Positions 1-8,007 of a stretch of DNA of 64,000 nucleotides are shown one piece after another. This DNA is from Labilibaculum filiforme (GTDB lineage: Bacteria > Bacteroidota > Bacteroidia > Bacteroidales > Marinifilaceae): NCBI RefSeq assembly GCF_002843315.1, contig NZ_MVDD01000005.1, forward strand, positions 124,001 through 188,000, given 5' to 3'. Positions within the stretch are counted from its first letter, which is position 1. Every line of letters starts with the position of its first letter. Both the position numbers and the translations under genes were made by a program. A model generated the notes under the pieces. It worked only from the letters and a program-made list of their open reading frames with translations. It did no database searches and had not been told where the DNA came from.

Positions 1-60
1 ATAACTGGTTGCAATTCATGCTGCTATTTGCCAAAACAAAAGCGCAAAATTCATTAGAAA

Positions 61-1236
61 CTATATGGTAAAATCATTAGGAGTGGTTTTATGCAGCTCC
101 ATAGTACTACACGCATTAAACTGCATAAAATCGGGTAGTTCCTTACACAAAGCTTCCGCAAACGCATCTCTTTTCACCAAACTCGATTCCAGCACCAAAT
201 GATTAATATGCAATATCGATTCTTTTCGATCTACTTTGCAATCCATTCGTGCCACTAATTTGCCATCCCATAAAATAGGCAGCGAAAAATAACCATACTG
301 GCGTTTTGCTGCAGGGAAATAACATTCCATCTGATAATCGAAATCAAAAATATTTTTCATTCGCTTGCGCTGAATCAGTAAATTATCGAAGGGAGAAAGA
401 ATTTTTAATTTACTTAGCGGCAATGGCTTAGATAGTAATTCTAGTAAATTAGGCAAAGCGTAATAGCTGTTTTCGCCAACTGCTACTCGCAACAATTCGC
501 CGGCAATATGCATTTCCTGCAAAGTAGAAGAAATTAAAGCCCTGGTATTTTTTAGCAAATAAGCCATTTCAGAGGCTTGTCCCAGTCCGTTACTCTGTAA
601 ATAGCGCAGTATCAAAAAACGAGCGTATTCCTCCTGCGAAGGCGTCGAGCAGTCCATATTATCAGGTAATACTCTTTCGGTAAGATCGTAAACTTTATGA
701 AAATTTTTCCGGTAAGGAATCATCAAATCGCCCTGCATAAACAAATATTCTAAGGCTCGCTTGGCAGGTTTGCTTTCCCAATCCATCTTTTTTTTCGCGG
801 TATGCTCAAAATCCTTCGCAAGCAAAGGCCCTTCCTTGCGAATTCGCCTTAGTACTTGTTTCATCAATTTCTCGTCCCTATCGTACCAATGGCTCTGCTT
901 CCCACTTGCAATTTCTCGTTTTCGCACCAAACTATAGCGATAATCGCACATCGGTAGGTAAGCTGCCGCATGCGACCAATATTCAAACACCTTTTTATTG
1001 CAGATTAACTGCTCTAAATGAGTATTTTGATAGCGTGGGTTTCGTGCCCATAAAATATGATGATGCGCCCGTTGCACTACCGAAATAGTGTCGATTTGAA
1101 TATAAGAAAGATGCTCAATAGTCAAAAGCGTGGCATCTAATGCCGTACCTGTTTCCTTTGCAGGCGGTAACTTTTGTGATAACAAAACTAGTTTTCGGGC
1201 TTCTGCTTTGGAAAGGCTTTCGCTTATTTTTATCAT
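61..1236 (-). CDS. ycaQ: YcaQ/AlkX-type winged-helix DNA glycosylase
   Basis: Looks like a member of the HTH_42 (YcaQ) family, whose characterised members unhook interstrand crosslinks or excise bulky alkyl adducts. Visible family hallmarks are the N-terminal block YIQIDTISVVQRAHH followed by an EYWSHAAAYLP segment. The QID triplet fits the Q-hydrophobic-D catalytic motif that I associate with the YcaQ branch (AlkZ uses Q-x-Q). About 391 aa, normal for the family. I take the start at 1236 (MIKISESL...) rather than the in-frame ATG at 1272, because an AAGGAAG stretch sits just upstream of it and the extra 12 residues do not look like family sequence. It lies 220 bp downstream of the cobalamin ABC genes, so it may be separately transcribed. 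Confidence 0.85.
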   Translation of the reverse strand: MIKISESLSKAEARKLVLLSQKLPPAKETGTALDATLLTIEHLSYIQIDTISVVQRAHHHILWARNPRYQNTHLEQLICNKKVFEYWSHAAAYLPMCDYRYSLVRKREIASGKQSHWYDRDEKLMKQVLRRIRKEGPLLAKDFEHTAKKKMDWESKPAKRALEYLFMQGDLMIPYRKNFHKVYDLTERVLPDNMDCSTPSQEEYARFLILRYLQSNGLGQASEMAYLLKNTRALISSTLQEMHIAGELLRVAVGENSYYALPNLLELLSKPLPLSKLKILSPFDNLLIQRKRMKNIFDFDYQMECYFPAAKRQYGYFSLPILWDGKLVARMDCKVDRKESILHINHLVLESSLVKRDAFAEALCKELPDFMQFNACSTMELHKTTPNDFTI

Positions 1237-1458
1237 GTAGATCTTCCTTGAATTACACCAATTTAATATCAAAATACCTTTTTATAACCAGCTGTTTTTT
1301 AACTATTAAAAAGCATAAAACTAATGACTTATAAAATAATACTGATCGTAATTTAGTTCTACCGCCCCTCTTACCAACGAAGCTAAAACTGGTACAAAAA
1401 TTAAACTGCCAATATAGTAAACAGAATGCGAAGCGAAAATTATTGAGTCCCTTTTTTC

Positions 1459-2502
1459 CTATTCCGAAAAAATAGTACAGGAACTTTTCACCTCTAGGTA
1501 AACTTGCATTTTCATTACCTGATTCACAAAAACTTCCAGCGAACTTTCTGTTTGTATGCATTCACCATCTACAAACAGGGAAAATGCTTCTTTTGAGTCA
1601 TTTTTCACCTCTAACCAACTACTCTCCTCCTCATTCGCCCTTATCACCTTAATTCCCTTGCGGGATAATGCTCTTCTTAACAAAACATATTCGAAACCGT
1701 GGCCTTTTACAGCTACTTGCGAATGTTGATCGTGCATTACTTTAAACAATCCCGTTTTATTATCGAACACGATTCCTTTGTGCTGAAACATTCTTTGAAA
1801 GGCATTTTGCAATAATAAATCTTCGGGACTACCAGTAATTAGGGGAACACCATTTTGTAACAACCACAAACGATCGGATAGTTGCAAAGCCAAATCTAAA
1901 TCGTGAGTCGACATTAAAATTGATTTTTGGGAGGTATTGGCAATATCTCGCAATAGCTGCATAATTTCTACCCTGGCAGGTAAATCTAAAAACGCCGTTG
2001 GCTCATCCAAAATAATCAATGGAGTATCCTGCGCAAGCGCCTTAGCTATAAAGGCTTTTTGTCTTTCTCCATCGCTTAACGATGAAAGTAAGCTGTCTTT
2101 TTTGTGATCGATACCACACTCCTGCATCGCCCGCGACACCATAATTTTGTCCGCAGCATTCAATCGTCCCATCATCCCCGTGTAAGGGCTACGCCCATAA
2201 CCTACCAATTCCTGAACACTGGCATTTGGAACAACAACCCTATCGGTTAAAACAACCGCAATTCGTTTCGATAATTCCTTTTCGCTTAGCTGATTCACTT
2301 CCAAATCATCAATAAGAACAGAACCGCCTAAAATAGGCTGAAAACCACAAATACTTCTCATTAAAGTACTTTTCCCTGTTCCATTCGATCCTAACAGACA
2401 AATTAACTCCCCGGCTGGAATCGTTGCAGATAGATTTCCGGCAACAAGTTTGTTCCCATAACCAATCGAAAGATTTTTAATTTGCAATAGATTTTTATTC
2501 AT
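1459..2502 (-). CDS. btuD: Cobalamin-type ABC transporter ATPase (BtuD-like) with C-terminal extension
   Basis: ATP-hydrolysing subunit of a FecCD/BtuCD-type importer. Walker A GSNGTGKS is at residues 38-45, the ABC signature LSDGERQ at 142-148, and Walker B LIILDE at 162-167 followed by the H-loop segment STHDLD. The ABC core ends near residue 250. About 95 further residues form a small extra domain (HGFEYVLLRRALSRKGI..., later LEVKNDSKEAFSLFVDG) that E. coli BtuD lacks. It lies 8 bp after btuC and is the last transporter gene of the riboswitch-led operon. Cobalamin or cobinamide is the likely substrate from operon context; the family alone would also allow haem or siderophores. Confidence 0.9.
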   Translation of the reverse strand: MNKNLLQIKNLSIGYGNKLVAGNLSATIPAGELICLLGSNGTGKSTLMRSICGFQPILGGSVLIDDLEVNQLSEKELSKRIAVVLTDRVVVPNASVQELVGYGRSPYTGMMGRLNAADKIMVSRAMQECGIDHKKDSLLSSLSDGERQKAFIAKALAQDTPLIILDEPTAFLDLPARVEIMQLLRDIANTSQKSILMSTHDLDLALQLSDRLWLLQNGVPLITGSPEDLLLQNAFQRMFQHKGIVFDNKTGLFKVMHDQHSQVAVKGHGFEYVLLRRALSRKGIKVIRANEEESSWLEVKNDSKEAFSLFVDGECIQTESSLEVFVNQVMKMQVYLEVKSSCTIFSE

Positions 2503-2510
2503 ATCAGAAG

Positions 2511-3551
2511 CTAAAAGTTTTCTTTGCGTTTTTTCCAGATTACCGAAATAACCACCGGAGCACCAATAAAAGCAGTTACCGAATTAATTGGCAATTCACT
2601 ATCTATTCCGGGAAGACGAGCCAATAAATTGCACAATAAGGCAGTTATCGCCCCTAAAATACAGGCATTACAAATTAAATAAAAATGATTGCTTGTACGC
2701 GACACCAATTTGGCCAAATGCGGAACAGCCATACCAATAAATATAATGGGTCCACAAAAAGCAGTTACAATAGCTGTTAAAGTTCCTGCACATAGAATGA
2801 TTAGTAAACGTGCTCGTTTAATTTTTAATCCCAGGTTACTGGCATACCGATCGCCTAAAGCCATTAGGTTTAACGATTTGCTTAAAAATAAAGCAAGTAG
2901 CGAAGGAATAATGGTAATTATCGCAAACAAATAAGCCCGATCAACCGACATACGTGAAAAACTACCCAAACCCCAAATTACGTAGTTGTGTACATCTTCT
3001 TCCATGCTATAAAATTTTAACACCCCAACCACCGAATTGGAAAGGTAACCAATCATCACCCCAATAATTAAAACACTGAGCGTTCCTCCTATTTTATGGG
3101 AGATAAATAAAATAATAGCCAATACTGCAAAAGCACCGCCTAGCGAAGCGATAATTACTGCTAAATCGCCCCAAATACCCAATCGAGAGAAAGAAAAACC
3201 CCAAAATTGTCCGGCAATTAATAGCACAAAACCAACCCCTAAACTAGAACCCGATGAGATTCCTAAAACAGAGGGACCTGCCAAGGGATTACGAAAAAGT
3301 GTTTGCATTAACAAGCCAGCCACTCCCAAAGCCATTCCGGCTCCCATAGCAACAATGGTTTGTGGCAAACGGGTGCGCAATAAAATATTCTCCCAAATAA
3401 TATTCGAGGAGCCATGCCCAAGCACTATATCAAAAACTTCGGAAATAGGGACGCTTACCGACCCCATTGCTAAGTTTAAAGCAAGTAAAATCAGCAAAAT
3501 ACCGAGAGATAATGGAATGAGAATTGATTTTCTTAGTAAGTTGTTCTGCAT
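2511..3551 (-). CDS. btuC: Cobalamin-type ABC transporter permease (BtuC/FecCD family)
   Basis: Inner-membrane permease of 346 aa with about ten hydrophobic helices, the usual FecCD length. Family-typical segments are RLPQTIVAMGAGMALGVAG, FRNPLAGPSVLGISSG and FIGMAVPHLAKL. The stop lies 8 bp before btuD and the start 6 bp after btuF, a compact btuF-C-D order. It would form the translocation pore with two BtuD subunits and receive substrate from the lipoprotein BtuF. Substrate assignment rests on the upstream cobalamin riboswitch. Confidence 0.93.
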   Translation of the reverse strand: MQNNLLRKSILIPLSLGILLILLALNLAMGSVSVPISEVFDIVLGHGSSNIIWENILLRTRLPQTIVAMGAGMALGVAGLLMQTLFRNPLAGPSVLGISSGSSLGVGFVLLIAGQFWGFSFSRLGIWGDLAVIIASLGGAFAVLAIILFISHKIGGTLSVLIIGVMIGYLSNSVVGVLKFYSMEEDVHNYVIWGLGSFSRMSVDRAYLFAIITIIPSLLALFLSKSLNLMALGDRYASNLGLKIKRARLLIILCAGTLTAIVTAFCGPIIFIGMAVPHLAKLVSRTSNHFYLICNACILGAITALLCNLLARLPGIDSELPINSVTAFIGAPVVISVIWKKRKENF

Positions 3552-3557
3552 ATTTTT

Positions 3558-4685
3558 TTACTTTAAAACCTCATAAAACTCCGGTTGATAGTTGGGCAAT
3601 AAATTAGGATGAAAAAAATGAATATAATCTGCTAATATCACATCTGGTTTCATAGCATTTTGCTCGTAATAAGGCTTTTCTCGAATGTTACACATCACTA
3701 CATTTCCATTTTTATAAGCTTTAAAATCGCCATATCGTGCATCTTGCTTTACCAAAGCTTCCCGATCGAAACCAACTGGCTCTGGAACCAAAATTCGCCA
3801 AAAATCGGCATTAGCAGCTTTGGTGTAAACACTTTCGAAGCCCAATGGATAGGCGCCTTGCTGATCGTCCTCAATAATATATTTCGCACCTGCATCGCGA
3901 AAATAATTGGCGTAAAAGCTTTTCCCTCCGGGCACATACCAAGTACCCGATTTCATTTTCCCCGAAAATACCGTTGGTCGCACCCTTACATTTTCGGTAA
4001 GGTTTTTCAGCGAATCGTAGCGAATAGAAATTTTTTGGAACAAAGAATCGGCTCGCTCCTCTTTTCCAATAAAAGGAGCAATCATCTTTACCCATTCAGC
4101 TCTTCCCAAAGGTGTTTTTTCATCGTAAGCAGCCATTGGAATTAACGGAATCCCTAAGTTTCTTAATGCATCGTAACCACCCGACTTAAAGGGCGATACA
4201 AAAATTAAATCTGGATTTAATCCGGCAATTAATTCGGCATTAAAGTGACCTTCTTTTCCAACCCGTTTCACACTTCCATTTTTAATTCGTTTGCTTATTC
4301 CCTCGTGAAACAAATGACGACTACTATTGGTCGCTACAATATTATCGATATCCTTTAAGGCAAAAAAGTAGGTAAGTTGTGTTGACGAAAGGCAGATTAT
4401 TTTTTTACAAGGAACCTGAATAGTTGTGGTACTTTTATCGCCTGCTAATTTCTTTTTTACCAACTTAAATTCCTGATATGTAGAATCATTTGCTTTATCC
4501 TTGTAAATTCTGAGTAACTTATCCTCTTGGGAATGAAAAATTTCGAAGCCCTTAGCATGCTCCAAATTTTCCTTCTTGTATGTTTTCGATACTTTAGAAT
4601 CTAAATTCTTAGCACTAGGTTTACAAGCTGTTACCGAAAACAGAAGTACAATCAAAATATACCATCCAAAATAATTCCTTTTCAT
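3558..4685 (-). CDS. btuF: Periplasmic cobalamin-binding lipoprotein (BtuF-like)
   Basis: Substrate-binding protein of the TroA/BtuF fold, 375 aa. The N-terminus is a lipoprotein signal (FSVTAC lipobox near residue 21), so it is anchored in the envelope. After a variable 100-residue segment the two-lobe domain begins around KKIICLSSTQLTYFFALKD, continues with GLNPDLIFVSPF, and ends in the second lobe (DADFWRILVPEP). The start is 100 bp after the preceding gene and the stop is 6 bp from btuC. Corrinoid specificity is inferred from context. Confidence 0.88.
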   Translation of the reverse strand: MKRNYFGWYILIVLLFSVTACKPSAKNLDSKVSKTYKKENLEHAKGFEIFHSQEDKLLRIYKDKANDSTYQEFKLVKKKLAGDKSTTTIQVPCKKIICLSSTQLTYFFALKDIDNIVATNSSRHLFHEGISKRIKNGSVKRVGKEGHFNAELIAGLNPDLIFVSPFKSGGYDALRNLGIPLIPMAAYDEKTPLGRAEWVKMIAPFIGKEERADSLFQKISIRYDSLKNLTENVRVRPTVFSGKMKSGTWYVPGGKSFYANYFRDAGAKYIIEDDQQGAYPLGFESVYTKAANADFWRILVPEPVGFDREALVKQDARYGDFKAYKNGNVVMCNIREKPYYEQNAMKPDVILADYIHFFHPNLLPNYQPEFYEVLK

Positions 4686-4784
4686 ATCATTCTATGTTTT
4701 TACCTTATGGAACCTAACACGCTACAACAATCAATTTCCTTTAGGTGCCAACGCCTTTACCATAAACGTTTCATCATCTTTTTC

Positions 4785-5498
4785 TTAATGCTCTAGTCCC
4801 TTTTTGATATATTTAACAAAACCCATCGCTCGCCCTTCTTTATCATACGAATAGGTGTGTTTTGAATCGCCGCGCCTCCCTGTTTTATAACTCGCGAAGC
4901 TTTCTACTAGTTGGGAATTCGAATTGTAAGAATAAGCATTACTCTTCACCAATTCTTCATCGTCGTTCCTTTTGTACTTTTCAATCAATCGGCCGGTTGC
5001 ATCGTACTTGTTTTCGGTAAAAAACAGCACCAACTGCTCATTTTTCCCATTGCTTTCTTTATACTCCGTCTGATCGCCATTTTTGTTGTATTTATAATAC
5101 ACTCTTTTCGTCAACTGGCCATTGTTATCATATTCCGTTTCAATATTCTGCCCTAAACTATTGTAGCGATAAACCTTACCACTTTTCGAGCTTTTTACCC
5201 AATCTGTTTTTTGGCTGACAACTTTCTGATTTTGTGCATTAAACTCATATTCATAAGTAGCCAACAAAGTGCCATCGGCTAAATATTTCTCCGTTTTTAT
5301 CTTATTCCCCTTATCATCGTAAGAATAAACCACCCTTTTGGTCAAAATATTGTGAGCATCAAAACTCAACTTCTCAGTACGTAGTCCACTTTCATTGTAA
5401 ACAAACTTCCCAATGCTCGAAACCTCGTAATCCTTCGCATCCTGCCCGTTCACCAACACGCAATGCATCAAAAACAACCAACTAATTAAGTATTTCAT
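4785..5498 (-). CDS. Exported YD-repeat-like (RHS-like) protein of unknown function
   Basis: About 237 aa. Start set at 5498 (MKYLISWLFLMH...), which gives a clean signal peptide ending near VNGQ; the longer frame to 5555 overlaps cbiK and adds non-signal residues. The mature part is made of repeated strand-turn units such as YSYDDKGNKIKTEKY, YRYNSLGQNIETEYD, YKYNKNGDQTEY and YSYNSNSQLVESF. These are RHS/YD-type repeats of about 20-30 residues predicted to form beta structure. It sits between cbiK and btuF in the corrinoid operon, so a periplasmic or surface role in the same process is possible, but no function is assignable. Confidence 0.75.
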   Translation of the reverse strand: MKYLISWLFLMHCVLVNGQDAKDYEVSSIGKFVYNESGLRTEKLSFDAHNILTKRVVYSYDDKGNKIKTEKYLADGTLLATYEYEFNAQNQKVVSQKTDWVKSSKSGKVYRYNSLGQNIETEYDNNGQLTKRVYYKYNKNGDQTEYKESNGKNEQLVLFFTENKYDATGRLIEKYKRNDDEELVKSNAYSYNSNSQLVESFASYKTGRRGDSKHTYSYDKEGRAMGFVKYIKKGLEH

Positions 5499-5509
5499 AC
5501 TTCTCAATT

Positions 5510-6400
5510 TTAAGCTTCTAATTCCTTTAAGCTTTCCTGCAGGTGCTCTATCCAAATTTGAACAACTCCTGGCAAATCAGCCATTCCTATTAAAACTGCT
5601 TCTACTTGGTAACCTTTTGCCTCCAATACCGACTTCCAAGACTCCTCCTCTGTTCCTGCCATATCGTTTCGAGCATGATCTCCAGCAATCGTCATAAAAG
5701 GAAGTAGATACACCTTGTTTATTTTTTGTTTCAATAGCTTTTCCATCACCTGATTTAATTCGGGATAGCCTTCGACAGTAGCTAGGAAAACATTCGGATT
5801 TTTTTCCCACAAATAGTACTGCATGCCAGGATAATAAATATTAGAAGAATGATGGGTTCCATGTCCCATATAAACAAGCGCATCGCCCTCGAGCATTTCT
5901 TTAGGCAAATTTTCCAACAAAACATTGCCTAACTTCTCCACATCTTTTTGGTGAAATAACAAAGGCTTGCCTAATTTCACCACCTCAATTCCCTTCGGAA
6001 TTCCCGAAAAAGCCACAACCGTCTTTTTCAGATTTTCGTATTCTTCGCCTGGAATTACGTGTAAGGATTGAACCGCAACCTTAGTAAAACCTTCCTCACC
6101 CATTTTCGCTAAGGCCTCTGCAGGTGAATCGATAAGTTCACCTCTCGAGCGAAGAATTTTGCGAATTATTTTTGAAGTAAAAGCCCAACGTATCTCCCGA
6201 TCGGGAAAACTTGCTTTCACTTTATCTTCGATATGTTGAAAACTTTCTCTGGTTTCGGGATAACTGGATCCAAACGAAACAAGCAAAATTCCAGTTTTAT
6301 TCGATTTTTGTGTGTGGGCTACCGCCATAAAGGAAGGCATTAGTAAAAATAGGAACAAGCCTATCTTGCAAAAATTAGGGAATTGGTATTTTTTCATCAT
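5510..6400 (-). CDS. cbiK: Exported sirohydrochlorin/anaerobic cobaltochelatase (CbiK type)
   Basis: Class II chelatase that inserts Co2+ into sirohydrochlorin (or related tetrapyrroles). The 296-aa protein starts with a hydrophobic signal peptide (IGLFLFLLMPSFMAVAH) before the chelatase domain beginning TGILLVSFGSSYPETR. Metal and catalytic residues appear as GHGTHH (His180), TVEGYP (Glu210) and GDHARNDM (His242). The 30- and 32-residue spacings match His145/Glu175/His207 of Salmonella CbiK as I recall them. A signal peptide on CbiK is known for the Desulfovibrio periplasmic form (CbiK-P). It lies between the PepSY gene and the YD-repeat gene; its start overlaps the stop of the PepSY gene by 4 bp, indicating co-transcription. 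Periplasmic location is inferred. Confidence 0.9.
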   Translation of the reverse strand: MMKKYQFPNFCKIGLFLFLLMPSFMAVAHTQKSNKTGILLVSFGSSYPETRESFQHIEDKVKASFPDREIRWAFTSKIIRKILRSRGELIDSPAEALAKMGEEGFTKVAVQSLHVIPGEEYENLKKTVVAFSGIPKGIEVVKLGKPLLFHQKDVEKLGNVLLENLPKEMLEGDALVYMGHGTHHSSNIYYPGMQYYLWEKNPNVFLATVEGYPELNQVMEKLLKQKINKVYLLPFMTIAGDHARNDMAGTEEESWKSVLEAKGYQVEAVLIGMADLPGVVQIWIEHLQESLKELEA

Positions 6401-7908
6401 TGTATTTTATTTTTAACCAGCTTCGCTGGTGCCGAAAGTGACTTTTTAGCGCTTCTCTTCATCCATTTTACTCCCAACACCAAACCCGTTGCACTTAGCA
6501 CTGTTCCTCCTAAGGATAAAAATAGGAGCAGGAACTTTCGTAACCATTCGTGTTGTTTTAAAAAGGGAAAATCCAAAGTATGTAAGGATCTGTACAACCA
6601 ACGGTGCGCCCTGTCGTTGCTATTGCAGCTTTTTAAAAGCGCTCCCGTTTGCGGATGGATGTACATGCTGGTTTTATCGGCATCCTGTAAATTGATTTGC
6701 CATACTGGTAAAGGTCGTCCCCACATTCCTGATTGCTGATAGTAGGAATCAAATTCATTTAGCTCTTTTAGCTCGTAATTGGTATTTGCAAATACACGAT
6801 TGCACCAAATGCTTACTTCCTGCTTGGAATAAACTTCTTTTGCAATAATCCCATCACTATCAATTACATAAGTATCTGGCAACTCGTAATTATCGCGATA
6901 CACCCAAAAGCAGGCTTGATTCATTACCGTTTTCCAAACTACTTTTCGAATGGGTTTTTCTCCTTTTATTACCTTCCACAAATCGGGGAAGGATACTTCT
7001 GCATGCTGTTTCACATCTGTTTTCTGGTTCCAAACTTTAGACGGAACTTCCTTCGCATGCACAGGAATTATAGCTGTAGGAATATCCACCACCGAGAAAA
7101 ATCCACTCAATATAAAGGTGAATACAAAAAAACCAAACAAAAATCCACTAAGGTGATGCCACTTGTACCAAAACTTTTTATAAGGACTAAAAGCAGTCCA
7201 TTTCGCACTTTTTTTCTTTTTTTTCAGCCGTATAAAACCAGCAATTAAACCACTTATACTCACCAAAATACCTAGAAAGGATATCCAGGCAACTACATTG
7301 GTCCAAAGTCCTGCTTGCAAACGAAGCGATGTAAAGTAAATCCAATGAGGAATAGCTCCCAAGCGTGCTGCCCATCTGGTTCGTCTATTGGTTTCCTGAA
7401 CAATTGTTCCACTTTTTGCCGAAATATAGATTTGAGTATGTGCCTCATCATCCATATAGCATTTGTATAGTGGAAGAAAACTTCGGTAGTACGACCAGGG
7501 AATCCATTGATCTAACTGTTGTACTTTTACAAGCGAAGACAGCTTTGCCTTGCAAAAATTTTCGGCTAAATAAACTGCTTCATCCTCACTGGTATTTTTA
7601 CATTTCTGCAATGAGATAGCATCATACACTTCTTGAGATTTACGGCCGGAATAAACTCTATAAACAGGCTTTCCATTCATTTTCTCCAATTCTATCTCTC
7701 CCGAAAAAATATCCAACGGAGCCTGAATAGCATCAAAATCAGCCTTTGTTAAGGAGGATAAGTGTAAGAACCTTTCCTCTTTGGAAGCATGCGGAAAACC
7801 AGCGAAAATCAGGACAAATCCTGATAAAAACCAAATCACAAACATCAGGCTAAGAACACTGCCCGTTAGATCGTGAATAGATAAAATAAGATTTTTTAAT
7901 CTGCTCAT
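6397..7908 (-). CDS. PepSY-associated transmembrane protein
   Basis: A 503-aa inner-membrane protein of the PepSY_TM type (PiuB-like). It has an N-terminal helix (LSLMFVIWFLSGFVLIFAGF), a first periplasmic PepSY-like region, a central helix pair (around VVAWISFLGILVSISGL and HHLSGFLFGFFVFTFIL), a second PepSY-like region with WQINLQDADKTSMYI, and a C-terminal helix (LLLFLSLGGTVLSATGLVL). Members commonly neighbour TonB receptors for iron or haem and may reduce or transfer electrons to the imported metal complex; that role is not proven. Here it follows the BtuB-like receptor by 99 bp and overlaps cbiK by 4 bp. Confidence 0.85.
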   Translation of the reverse strand: MSRLKNLILSIHDLTGSVLSLMFVIWFLSGFVLIFAGFPHASKEERFLHLSSLTKADFDAIQAPLDIFSGEIELEKMNGKPVYRVYSGRKSQEVYDAISLQKCKNTSEDEAVYLAENFCKAKLSSLVKVQQLDQWIPWSYYRSFLPLYKCYMDDEAHTQIYISAKSGTIVQETNRRTRWAARLGAIPHWIYFTSLRLQAGLWTNVVAWISFLGILVSISGLIAGFIRLKKKKKSAKWTAFSPYKKFWYKWHHLSGFLFGFFVFTFILSGFFSVVDIPTAIIPVHAKEVPSKVWNQKTDVKQHAEVSFPDLWKVIKGEKPIRKVVWKTVMNQACFWVYRDNYELPDTYVIDSDGIIAKEVYSKQEVSIWCNRVFANTNYELKELNEFDSYYQQSGMWGRPLPVWQINLQDADKTSMYIHPQTGALLKSCNSNDRAHRWLYRSLHTLDFPFLKQHEWLRKFLLLFLSLGGTVLSATGLVLGVKWMKRSAKKSLSAPAKLVKNKIQ

Positions 7909-8007
7909 AATAAGCTATCAAAATTGGCAAAGAGCAAATCCCCCGATCCTAAATTTCTAATTTTTAAACAGTTCAGGAGATTTGCTTTATGCAGATAAAT
8001 GTGTATT

